Shown here: piece after piece, positions 23,741-33,567 of the stretch
Layout: each line of letters opens with the position of its first letter
Numbering within the stretch: position 1 is the stretch's first letter
Source: Termitomyces sp. T153
Lineage: Eukaryota; Basidiomycota; Agaricomycetes; Agaricales; Lyophyllaceae
DNA: 64,000 bases
Reading direction: 5' to 3'
NCBI GenBank assembly: GCA_018296165.2
Contig: JACKQL020000027.1
Coordinates: 1 to 64,000, forward strand
The notes under the pieces: model-generated
Database searches by the model: none
Seen by the model: the letters and a program-made list of their open reading frames with translations, nothing else
What the model was told of the DNA's origin: nothing
Translations under genes and position numbers: made by a program

Positions 23741-24900
23741 TGTGTCCTACATTACAGTGGAGCATGCTTTGGATTGCATCCTACATCACTGGTGGAGTCT
23801 ATTACACCATAGTGGAATCCCCACAATGTAGCATGTTATATGGGTGCTATAGAGGCTATACATTGTACCATATTATACATATCCAGTAGAGTCCTTGACT
23901 AGGATCTAGAACCTGCTAATCACAACTGGGTCTGTTGCAATTACATTTAACAGTGACCACACCTGCTCAACACTAAAATCCACTGGTGTTGGTGGACTGG
24001 CAGCAGGTCCATCCACCAGCTATTTTTCATGACCAGCTGCTGCCACTTGTGACAAAATCCACCCTCAAAAATGTATTTACCTAGCACCATCAGAAAGCTG
24101 CTGAAAAGATGGGGGGAGGCCAAAGCCAGTACCACTATTGGCAACAAGCCACTTAAATGAAAAGTGATATGAAGATTTATTTTAACTGCAGAGATCACAA
24201 TCAAGAAACAGCAGAAACACAGCATTATGCTAGTTGAACAAAATCAATGGAGAACACATCATATTGGTCATGTTTTTTAGATGCTTGGGAATGCATCAGA
24301 ATTCTTTATAGAGGGTCAGAATTCTTTGGAAAGCATCAATCTTCTTTGACAGCCATCAAAATGTCATCAAAGCATCAAATTCTTTGGAAGCTGTAACCTT
24401 CTTTAGCAGCCATACTGCTTTTGGATAGTACACATAAATTAATAGATGCATGTGACCCTAATTTTCAAATTCTTTACTTTCAAGTCCTCTTTTGCTCACC
24501 AGCTGCTGCTCATCCACTCATCACTGTCCACTATGCTATGTCTCCATCCATTGAGGTCCTTTTCCAACAGCTCTACAACACTGAAATTCTGTGTTAGTCT
24601 CTGCTCTGAAAGGAGACTTGTCAGATCTCCAGAGTAGGGCTAAACAATTAGTGAGCAACCCTATTTGTAGGATAATATGCCACACTCACAGATGGTATTG
24701 AAGTAATCTTTGTGGAAGCAAATTTCCCAGGCCAAGAACAAACAACTTGTCCTGAGGGAAGGAAAAGCTTTTCCAATGAGGCCCTCCAAGTTTTATCAGG
24801 CAAGCTGTCAGATGCAAAGGCAATGAGGAGTTGAAAGCAAAGGCAGGGGCATATTTCAAGGAGTCACAGGCAAGGAAGGAAGCCCAGGAGGTCAATAAGG
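23741..24900. other. CpG-free unassigned stretch with short repeats
   Basis: No gene. 24,290-24,420 reiterates phrases such as CATCAGAATTCTTT and GGAAAGCATCAA. 23,750-23,880 holds small inverted phrases at the truncated end of the retroelement (GTGTCCTACATTACAGTGGA against CCACAATGTAGCATG). Confidence 0.35.
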
Positions 24901-24917
24901 GCCAGGCAGGATGAGGA

Positions 24918-26838
24918 GTGGCAGGTTGGTGTTCAATGTCAGATCCCTCACCTTTGGACATTTTTAAATGGATTTCAGCAATTAATCTGCTGATAGTTGC
25001 AGCAGATCTGGTAGTACCAGCAGGTTTGGTATCCACAGTGGCTCTGCCATCCCCACCAGCTCCAGTGTCCCCAGTGGGTCCATCATCAAAACCTGGTAGA
25101 GTATTGGCATCAAGTCTATCATCACTAGTGGAGCTGGTCCCAGCCCAGCCCTGGCTCATCAAAAAAACTGGCAAAGCACAGATTCCCCAATGAGAATGGA
25201 GGAAATACACTGCCCAAATTCCACCTCATAGTCCTCCCCCTCCTAGCCAGTCCAAATATCAATCCATCACCTTGGATGAAGACAATGAGAATGACTCAAA
25301 TGATAACAACAATCATTCTGATGGTGGGGGGAGATCACACTGTCAATGAGGTTAGGGAAGTACCTCATGACAGCACCTCCTTGCACAGGAGCACAGCTTG
25401 ACCCCCCTTGCCAATACTATCAAAAGAAGGGGCTCCAATGTGTCAAGACAAAGGGAGGAACCTCATGCAATGCCTGCCTGCTTGTCCTCACAAGAAAACA
25501 TGCAGTCTCACAAGGGATAACAAGGAAGAGGTCTGGAGAAACAAGGGCAAGAAGAGAAAGAAGGAGAAAAGGCAGAGAAAACCCAAGTCTGCTGAGTATG
25601 TCAAGGGTAAGTGTTGATTTCCCCAACTGAAATCATTTACTGACAACAGACAGAACCAACAACACTAGCTGCTAGGCCATCAACAATCCAGCTGACAGAT
25701 ATGCAAGTGGCCAGCAGAATGGGAAGGGAAAGGAAAGGATGGATCCACCAGCAGCCAGCAGAAAGGGGGAGAAGCAAGTGGACCCACTGATGACTAGCAG
25801 AAAGGGAAAGGGCAAGCAGCAGGTGGATCCACCCATCTTCACCAAATCTGTCAAAGCCATCCTTTTACAAGCTATAGTGGGGTTGAGCCAACAGCTCAAT
25901 TTCATCAATAAAGGAATTGAGGTTGTATTGGAAGAGATGAGGTTGGGGTTTGTGCTAGCTGAGGAGACAAGGTTTACAGAGATGGAGAAGATGCTCTGGC
26001 AGTACAATATGATGCTGCAAGCACTTGATGAGTGTGTGGACATCATTGACATGACTGTTGTGGGCATGACATCTGACCTTAGCAGGACAAAGCAAACTGT
26101 TGAAGCTCATGCTGGGCATCTCATGCAGAACAAAGTCAACATTGTTGCACTCTGGGACATGGTTGACAACCTCCAAAACCAGCTTCAAATCTCCTCCCCC
26201 CCATCCAACCAGCCTCTAGCACCAGCAGCCTTCCACCTGTGCCAGCTCCTATTCTGGCATCTATTGCTGAGGCAGAAGAGCTCAATAATAATGAGGCTGC
26301 CCAGTCCAAGGAGTATGAGAGCAAAATGGACCATGCCACTGCTGTAGCCACCACTGTTGATCAGTCTGTCATTGCTGATGACTCTGCTCTTATCAGTGAC
26401 CCCATTGCTACTGTCACCAACTCTGGTATTCCCAGCAGGTCTGCCATCAAATCTATCATACCCACTGGGCCTGCTGCCAGTGTTACCAACTCAGCCATTG
26501 CCACCAACTCCATCACCCCCACTAGGCCCACTGCTAGCATCATTGACTCTACCCTTGCCACTGGACTGGCAGCCAGCAATGAATTCACTGTGCTCACTGG
26601 TGTTGAATCTGTTTTGGCTGGTCCCATTGCTGCAACTGGGCAATTGATGGGTGTGGATATGACAGGCCCAGCACCACCTCATGCTCAAGATCAGATTGTA
26701 CCATGACATGGTTGCAGCACCTCCCATGCCACACAACCCCCCACTGAATGTACCTGGTCCTCTAGTCATCTAGCAGGTAAGAGAAAGGCTGATGAACATG
26801 CTGAAGAAGCAGTAGCCAAGAAGATGAAGGAAGCATGA
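24918..26838 (+). pseudogene. Relic of a Cys-rich, coiled-coil protein with a basic C-terminus
   Basis: Recognised only as a type: agaricomycete proteins with a short Cys motif followed by a coiled coil. Pieces in order: an Ala/Pro-rich start (24,918-25,190); PPCQYYQKKGLQC and GTSCNACLLV (25,400-25,490); a coiled coil in 25,739-26,200 (LLQAIVGLSQQLNFINKGIE to VDNLQNQLQ); then, in another frame from 26,239, an Ala/Thr/Ser-rich region. That frame meets TGA at 26,704-26,706 and continues HGCSTSHATQPP to GKRKADEHAEEAVAKKMKEA with a TGA stop at 26,836-26,838. The basic end resembles a bipartite nuclear localisation signal. The internal TGA reads as a decayed CGA. At least one frameshift makes it a pseudogene. 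Confidence 0.5.
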
Positions 26839-26959
26839 AGAGAATAAGAGCCACTGGACTTTATTGACATTTTGTGGACTTTTTTGAAACATTCTAGCTT
26901 AGTTATTACATTGTTAGATTTTGTAATACTTACTGAAGATGTATATATATGATCTTGAT

Positions 26960-27790
26960 ATGAATTGAAATTGTAGGTTTGACTCCTAAAGCAATGTTCT
27001 TTGGAATTTTTTGACTCCTGTAGCTACAGTAACTCATTTGTGATTGCATGAATATGGTAGAAATACAATAGCAACATGGTCTATTGGTACTGCATTGTTA
27101 CTTTGTATCAATTTCATGTGGCAGCTGCAAATCCAACTCCTGTAATTGGCAATAAGTTACAACCTTGTTTGTTTTTTAACTTTTTGTTGAACATGTGCAA
27201 GTTGTTTCATTGAACAGGATGCCTAAAATACAATGCTATTTCAATGACAATGTGATCTACTGGTAGTGTGTTGATGCTCTGTCTCAATCCCATGTGGCAG
27301 CTGCAGGTTTGACTTCTATAACTGCCAATGTCACCATCTTGTTTGTATTTTTGACCTTGGTACTGCATTAACACTTTGTACTTTTACATCACACATCTCA
27401 TACTGCATTGTCACTGAACCAAACACAGTTCTCTGCTGTAGTGGAATTGTGTTTGAAGCTTGTTAGCCTTCCATCCCCTGCAACCCATTCAACCCCCAGT
27501 GTTTGCATTATTGATCATATTCCATGACACTTTTTCATCATACATCTATGGTCTAGTGGAAATGGCTTTCAAACTTTGAAGTCTTCCATCAGTCTAATCA
27601 ATGTATTGTGTTGGTTTCAGGTTCAACTCCTGTAGCTGGCAATGTCCATGCATGATATGGTGCAAATTTTTTGACAAAGAATCATTTTCAATTGCATGTA
27701 TGTAGCACCTATGGTGTAGTGGAATTCCCATTGAAGCTTCAAAGCTTTCCATACCAGCAGGTTTTGGGTTTGACTCCCTGTCATTGCATT
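26960..27790 (+). repeat. Cluster of tRNA-like (pol III A/B box) repeats, decayed
   Basis: Several units pair an A-box-like motif with a B-box-like motif: TGGTCTAGTGG (27,549) with GGTTCAACTCC (27,620); TGGTGTAGTGG (27,712) with GGTTTGACTCC (27,767). Partial units lie near 26,975, 27,080-27,150 and 27,250-27,316. Several share GTGGCAGCTGCAGG before the B box and TGTAACTGGCAATG after it. B-box GGTTCGAXTCC has become GGTTTGACTCC or GGTTCAACTCC, as expected from CpG decay. I read these as SINE-like or tRNA-derived repeats; none folds as an intact tRNA by eye. Confidence 0.5.
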
Positions 27791-27867
27791 GTCTAACATG
27801 TTCCATGCCAATTGTTTTTATTTTTGTTTAACACCTGCAAAGTCTTTTTTTTTTAACCTTGTTGGAG

Positions 27868-28548
27868 CTACTGAGCATTTTTGGAATAACAATATGCTAC
27901 AAGCAGACAGGCTGCACCATTGGAAAGTCCTACTGGAAGGGGCACCAGATATATCTGTTGGGAGCAACAGAAAATGAAATCCACCAGAATATGCAGTCCA
28001 TCAACAATGCCAGGATGTTTGAGATTGTTGTGAGTACTACTTCTTGTTGGAGTTGTAGATTCCTGGATGTAATGAGCTGCATCCTCTTTCAATCTCTCTG
28101 CTTGAGATCTCCTTTGTCTCTTTGAGATGATTGGTAGCAGGTCAGGTGATGCCTTGCACTTCTGACATGCCAGTTGATAAGATGGTGTTTCCTCTGTCTC
28201 TATTTCATGTGTGTCCTCTTCCTGGTTGAGAATTTCAAGAACATATCTGTAAACTGCATAACAAGGAGACCCATCTGCTGGGCCATTGATTGGAGTTACT
28301 AGGTTATCCCATCCTCTTTGCTGTAGCTGTTGTATAGTGACATTGTTGATAATCTCAAGACTTATTTGAAGATCAGACATGGGTGTGGTGCCAGGTTTGC
28401 CAGATGGATCTGACTCTACAGTGAAGTCCAAGTGTATACAGACTTTTCCATCACACATGCACTGAAGACAACCAACATGGAATCTATTAAGCATCTCTTG
28501 CTGGTATATGACATAGCATGCCAGTGGTGTGTCAAGTTTTTTGAACAA
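27868..28548 (-). CDS. Unrecognised 226-codon open frame opposite the KDZ N-terminus
   Basis: An uninterrupted minus-strand frame, unusual in this CpG-free tract. It contains HVGCLQCMCDGKVCIHLDFT, SLEIINNVTIQQLQQRGWDN, YRYVLEILNQEEDTHEIETE and QLACQKCKASPD, ending in a hydrophobic, Leu/Ala-rich tail. Spaced Cys pairs suggest a metal-binding site, but I cannot assign a family. It overlaps the start of the KDZ transposase on the plus strand by about 115 bp. It may be a real decayed ORF or a chance open frame. Confidence 0.3.
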   Translation of the reverse strand: MFKKLDTPLACYVIYQQEMLNRFHVGCLQCMCDGKVCIHLDFTVESDPSGKPGTTPMSDLQISLEIINNVTIQQLQQRGWDNLVTPINGPADGSPCYAVYRYVLEILNQEEDTHEIETEETPSYQLACQKCKASPDLLPIISKRQRRSQAERLKEDAAHYIQESTTPTRSSTHNNLKHPGIVDGLHILVDFIFCCSQQIYLVPLPVGLSNGAACLLVAYCYSKNAQ

Positions 28549-30345
28549 TTAGCACAGGCAGGGGAAGTTTTACCAGATAATCTACTAGTTGACTATGCAA
28601 TTGGCCTCCTTCATGTCCATGGCCACAAGGAAAATTGCTTTTTCTGCTTTTCCCCATCATTTATTCCAGGAGTTGGCCACATTGCTGGAGAGACAGTTGA
28701 AAGTCTTTGGTCTACTCTCAATGGAGTTTCACAGATGGTATAAACTGCTACTCTTGCACATCAGGTAGAAATCCTTGACAATCATATGTGTGACTCCAAC
28801 TGGAAGAAGTTACTTGATATGGTTCCTTTCTTATGCCAAAAATACTTGACAGCCATTGAGATGAGGAAGGCTGCTGTTCATTATTTTGCTGAGAAGTTCA
28901 CAGGAATCTCCGCAGCACTGATATCAGGCTGGGAGGCTGAGATCATCATTGCTGAAAGTCTGAGAGATCAAGACAAAAAGGCAATGGACATCCTTAAGGC
29001 TCAGACCATAGGCCTCCAAGCAAGACATGGTGGTAATCTGGCAGACACCAGATTGGAAGCTGGGGGCCAGATGCCAGATGCTGATACATTCTGGATTCAA
29101 CTTGCACTTGACATTGAATAACAACAGTGAGTCAAACTCAGATGGTTTCACTACTGTTAAGCACTAATTGTTATATCAGGATGACATTACAAGACTATGT
29201 CTATCAGATGAGTTGGCAAGCACAAGAGGATGAGCAATAAAAGGTTGAAGCAGACAGAGAATTGTTAAGGGTTCAACTGAGTGTCCTGGCTGCTTCCCAA
29301 GCCAAGCATGGTTATTCTTGCAATTCACAAAGGACTACACCACTCGAGGTTGATGAGATTCCTGGTGCATTTGATGTAGAAATGTCAGAAGACAATGAAA
29401 CATTGCTGTATCCAGCAGTGAACCCACTGGCCAGACCAGATCTGCTGTTGGAACTGGATTCCACTGCACCAGAAGACTTTGAAATATCCTTGCCATTAAC
29501 AATTGCTGGTAATCACTTGGAACTGTCCAGTATTGAAAGGCAATTGTATTTGCTTCAAATTGAAAGGCATATTCAAGCACTCTGAGAGCTCATTGCTAAA
29601 AAATCTTTCATGTATTCTCATGTTGTCTGAGTTGCTCCAAGCAAAAGTGTCAAAACCCAAGCCAGGGCATCAATTGACAAAATTCAGGCAACCATTTCCA
29701 TCAAAGCCAAGGCTTATGGAAAATGTCACAGTGCTCATATGCAATTATGCATAGATTCCACATTCAACAAAAAATATTGTGTTCTGCAGAAAGCAGATCT
29801 TGTGGCAAGCACAGCTATACATGATCCAAATATTCCTGGATCATCAAGAATAAAGGTTTCTTGGATATGGCAAGCTAATCCAAATATGGAAGATGACCCT
29901 GAAACTCTTTGTGAATGTAAGTTGCTTTTGGCTCAGATATCTGCCATATCATTCTCAATCCACCTGCCAATTCTGTTCATTCACCATATCTGTTCATTTG
30001 TTGTTAATGTGTTGGCCCACTTTCCTCTTAAATTGCCAGTATCAAATTCATAACCAATCTCACCAGTCCATTGGGTGCACTACCTCCATACAAGAGCACA
30101 ACAAAACAGATGGACAGAAGAATGTCAGCTTGTTATAAGTGAAATTGAATGGACTGTTTGCTATTTTCTTAAGCAGACAGAAATCTAGTCCAAGGGGGAC
30201 ATGTCAGCCAAGAAAAAAGGCCTCCAAGCCTATGCTGACAACAAGGTGGCCATGCGGCATGAACCAAGTTCTTTGGACTACTTTGGGACAATGTCACATA
30301 TAGTCTACATTGTTGATTCTGCTGCTGTAAAAGGCCTACTTTCTC
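28432..30345 (+). mobile_element. KDZ (Kyakuja-Dileera-Zisupton) transposase relic
   Basis: Plus strand, broken but colinear. LLLVYDIACQWCVKFFEQLA, GLLHVHGHKENCFFCFSPSF, IPGVGHIAGETVESLWSTLN and (after TAA at 28,741) TATLAHQVEILDNHMCDSNW KK match the KDZ transposase core, with the Asp of the YDIACQ block and the Glu of GETVESLW as likely catalytic acids. Later blocks: ELIAKKSFMYSHVV, VKTQARASIDKIQATISIKA, KYCVLQKADLVASTAIHDPN, VSWIWQANPN, then ENRWTEECQLVISEIEWTV (30,110-30,160). KDZ elements are cut-and-paste transposons common in Agaricomycetes. Stops, frameshifts and CpG loss show an inactive copy; I found no terminal repeats. Confidence 0.78.
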
Positions 30346-30383
30346 CAACTACTAGCTCATAACTGTGCCAAATCCTTCTAGCT

Positions 30384-31336
30384 TTGCACTCTTACATGGC
30401 CTCTACTGCTGCTTTATGGACCCAAGCCTCAGTTGACCAACAGTCACTGGGTCTCCAAAACCTGATATTTTATGTTGAATCATGGGTGTGCACAGCACTT
30501 GCCATTTATGGCAACCTTGAGGAACACAAGGATTGTAGGTGGATGTTACAACACCTAGATAAAGAATTGGTAAGATGTCTTTGATTGCAATGCAGTTTAT
30601 CTGATATCTGGACCAGAACTATACTCTTCTATATCTGGGCCTAGCAGCATTAAACAACATTCAATACAATGTTGCAGACCTCATCATGTGTCTGAGCCAT
30701 TGGTACCCTCTGGTAGACAGAGATGATATCCCTCAAAAAGTCTAGGAGTCCTTTCAGGCATGGACAGTTCCCACTCATCCAGGTCAAGTTATACATTGGT
30801 ATGGCTGTGATTGGTGGAACTATATATATATATCAAGACTCAGCACCTGAATGATGAGACTGCCAAGGGTTGTCTCCTCATCCATCAAAATACAACTTGC
30901 AATGAAGAATTGTCAAGCCAAAGCAGTGTCCACCAAAAAGCCCTCTTGGCTCTAGACAAGTTCCAATCAGCAGCTGGACCAAAATTCCTGTTGATGGCAA
31001 ACAACCTAATCCACCAATTTTCAAGTCTGTCTGCCAGACCCAGCTCCACTCACCTCTCCAGTGTCAATTCTATTATGCTGTCACACTTAGAAGGACTCAC
31101 TGGTATTGACTCAATCACCAATTCCCTTAGTAGTAATGGTGCAATACCATCTAACTGTGCCTCTCCAACCTCTGTGTCTGATACTCAATCACTTGCATGG
31201 CCTCTATCAATGCTTGACAAGGCTATTGATCCTTCCAATCCATGCCATCCATTCCACCACCTTCTTCTTAAAAGTAGGGAGAATCCTGGGCTCATCTATC
31301 ACCCTACAAAGAAATCATCTACTATTCAAGCATAAG
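30384..31336 (+). pseudogene. Decayed downstream reading frame, unrecognised
   Basis: Two open pieces (30,384-30,584 and 30,811-31,335) follow the KDZ frame with stops between them. The second is Ser/Asn-rich (SSLSARPSSTHLSSVNSIML). Possibly the degraded C-terminal part of the KDZ ORF or an adjacent gene. Confidence 0.3.
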
Positions 31337-31392
31337 CACAGTCTCAATCACTTTCCCATCCCATTCCCCTTGTTCAGCAGAGCTTCTTCTCA

Positions 31393-31950
31393 GTGGCACA
31401 AAGTGATGAGGAACAGATGGATGTTGAGAATCCATTGTTTGATGATCAAGACCTCAGGGGTATGACTTTTGAGCCATACCAGTTCAACAACATTCCACCT
31501 CTGTTTCATGCTGAAGAAAGTGGATCAGATCAGGAACACTTCCCACCACTCTTCATTGCATTGAACAACAGGTCAGACAGCAGAGGGGAGCCAGATGATA
31601 GTGAGTTTCCTCCTCTGTTTATAGCAATAGATGACAAGTCTGACAATGGTGACAGGGCTGACAGCAGAGGTGAACCAGATGATGGTGGGCTTTCTCCTCT
31701 GTTTATGGCAACAGATGATGAGTCTGACAAGGAGGTGATATCTGACAATGGCAATGTACTGAGAAATGATAGTCTTCCTCCCCTTTTTATTGCATTGGAT
31801 GCCATATCTAACAGCAGAACTTCAACTGCCAGATCTGGAGAATATGTACCAGCAAATATGATGTACATTTGCATAGCAGACCAACCTGCTGGAGAGATCC
31901 CCCCCCCTCATCATTCCACCAGGAATATCACCAAAGTTTGCAATGGATAG
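31393..31950 (+). CDS. Acidic repeat protein with reiterated PPLFIA motifs
   Basis: An open frame of 185 codons in a CpG-free region. Five imperfect units carry the hydrophobic core PPLF-[IHM]-A followed by acidic, Ser/Asp/Asn-rich spacers: IPPLFHAEESGSD, FPPLFIALNNRSDSRGEPDD, FPPLFIAIDDKSDNGD, LSPLFMATDDESDKE, LPPLFIALDAISNS. The regular spacing of short hydrophobic blocks in acidic linkers recalls linear interaction or activation motifs. No family recognised. It sits downstream of the KDZ relic and runs into another open frame (31,943-32,269), so the original protein was probably longer. Confidence 0.4.
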   Translation: MAQSDEEQMDVENPLFDDQDLRGMTFEPYQFNNIPPLFHAEESGSDQEHFPPLFIALNNRSDSRGEPDDSEFPPLFIAIDDKSDNGDRADSRGEPDDGGLSPLFMATDDESDKEVISDNGNVLRNDSLPPLFIALDAISNSRTSTARSGEYVPANMMYICIADQPAGEIPPPHHSTRNITKVCNG

Positions 31951-32269
31951 TGATTCTGCACTATCTCTATTCATTCCAGATCAAGATTCACATCCATCAA
32001 ATAGCAACTTTGCAACAGATACCAAATATAGACCAGCCCACTTGACTCCACCAGATGATGAAAGTTCATCTGGTACTCCCCCTATTCCTCAGGGGAATAA
32101 TGGGGAGGAGTGGCAAAGATATGATGAAAGAGTTACACCATTTGAGGACAAGAGATGCATTGAGATGCTGTACCAGAAATGTGAGTCAATCTGCATCATT
32201 GACCTGGCAGACCTAATTGTTTCTGACAGAACAAGCTTTTCAGTGAGCAAGAAATTATGGCAGATGTAG
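31943..32269 (+). pseudogene. Continuation frame downstream of the PPLFIA protein
   Basis: An open frame rich in Asp, Ser and Pro (MDSDSALSLFIPDQDSHPSN) with a better-folded end (DKRCIEMLYQKCESICIIDL). It overlaps the previous frame by a few bases, so a frameshift probably separates parts of one decayed gene. Confidence 0.3.
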
Positions 32270-32789
32270 GCCTGTTGGCCCTTTCACCCCAGCCAACTTT
32301 GCTGACATTTCTGATGTTCTCTCAGAAACTTCAACCTCCTCAAGCACAATATCAAGTGTTGTGGGAACCCTTCTAGAGGATCCATATACACTGCTTGACT
32401 TTGAATATATTAGCAACACTGGTTTCTTCTTGGATTTGGAATCAGAACTTGTAGGATGGAGCCATTGATGTAGATAGAATCCCTGTAAATATGAAGAGAA
32501 AAGATACAAAAGAGATGCTGCAGCCACAGTGCTGATAGAAGAAATGAGAGTACACTGTAGCTCCAGGGAAAATAAGTGCACTGGATTCCCAAGCCCTGTC
32601 AAAGGGCTGCTGCTGGAAGGCCTCTGGCAGCAGAAATAGGTATACACTGGACTACTGGTGGCTGCTAGGAATCTACAAAACAATTGAAGCTACAAAGCAT
32701 TTAAAGCCTTCAAATGTTATGTGGAATAGTGGAAATCAAACAAAAAAGTTATGTGGAATAGTGGAAATCAAACAGAAAAAAAATCATTG

Positions 32790-33290
32790 CAAATTGCTAG
32801 GTCAAGGGAGAGAGTCAAACCCTAGGCTTGACAGTTGGAGTGTGGCTTAACCAATAATCCAAACCACTAATCTATGGTGGCTCACAATATCATGTCATTA
32901 TAGGCATTTTCTGGAACAAACAATTGTCAATTGAAATGATGACTAAGAAACCTTTTGTCAACTACAAAATGTCAAGCAAGGAATTCAAACCACTAAAGCA
33001 TAGTGCTTTGGAAAGATAAGCCAGCTACAAGCATATGTTGTAGCAAACAGTGGATAATTAAAAACAAATTTATAGACAACAAATGTCAAGCAAGGGATTT
33101 AAACCCTCAACCTGAGCATATGAGACTGCAAACATTGGTTCTCACCCATTAAACCACAAGGGCCTGTTATATTAGGCAAGTTGATCTTGAAACAAACAAT
33201 GGTTGATTAAAATGATGACTAAAAAAAAGTTTCCATACCAGAATGTCAAGCAAGGGATTTAAACCCTTAGCCTGAGTATATGAGGCTGCA
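32790..33290 (-). repeat. tRNA-like repeats on the minus strand, decayed
   Basis: Read on the minus strand: TAGATTAGTGG (32,864-32,874) with GGGTTTGACTC (32,812-32,822); TGGTTTAATGGG (33,145-33,156) with GGGTTTAAATCCC (33,093-33,105). Further B-box halves occur near 32,980 and 33,253-33,265. Each is followed by CTTGCTTGACAT, a shared 3' tail. Spacing and boxes fit tRNA-derived SINEs or tRNA pseudogenes. Confidence 0.45.
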
Positions 33291-33299
33291 GACAAGATG

Positions 33300-33518
33300 G
33301 GAGGCCTACAATGAGCAGTGTCTCAGAATAAAGGAAACAATCCAGGGGTCTGGTAAGAGGCTGTGTAGAAGAGTGGCACTTGTCTAAATTATGGACAGAG
33401 AACTGGTGCAGCCTAAGAGCTGAAACTGGAAACAGAAGACAGGGAAAGCAAAGGAAAATAAAGGAAAACCATACAGAAGAAAAACAGGATAGAGGAGGAA
33501 TGGGACATCCCCTGACAA
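33300..33518 (-). mobile_element. Partial LTR of the 60.1-60.6 kb family
   Basis: 33,345-33,518 matches the LTR at 60,149-60,561 (GGCACTTGTCTAAATTATGG, AGAGAACTGGTGCAGCCTAA, GGGACATCCCCTGACA). On the minus strand it begins TGTCAGGGGATGTCCC right after the protease fragment. The other end is too diverged to place. Confidence 0.5.
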
Positions 33519-33567
33519 CTCCAGTACCCTGCAGTGGTAGGGAAATTGCAGATTCCACCACCACATG

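Noticed and set aside
27549..27786. Functional tRNA gene
   Set aside because: A and B boxes are present, but I could not pair acceptor and T stems, and conserved loop bases are lost.
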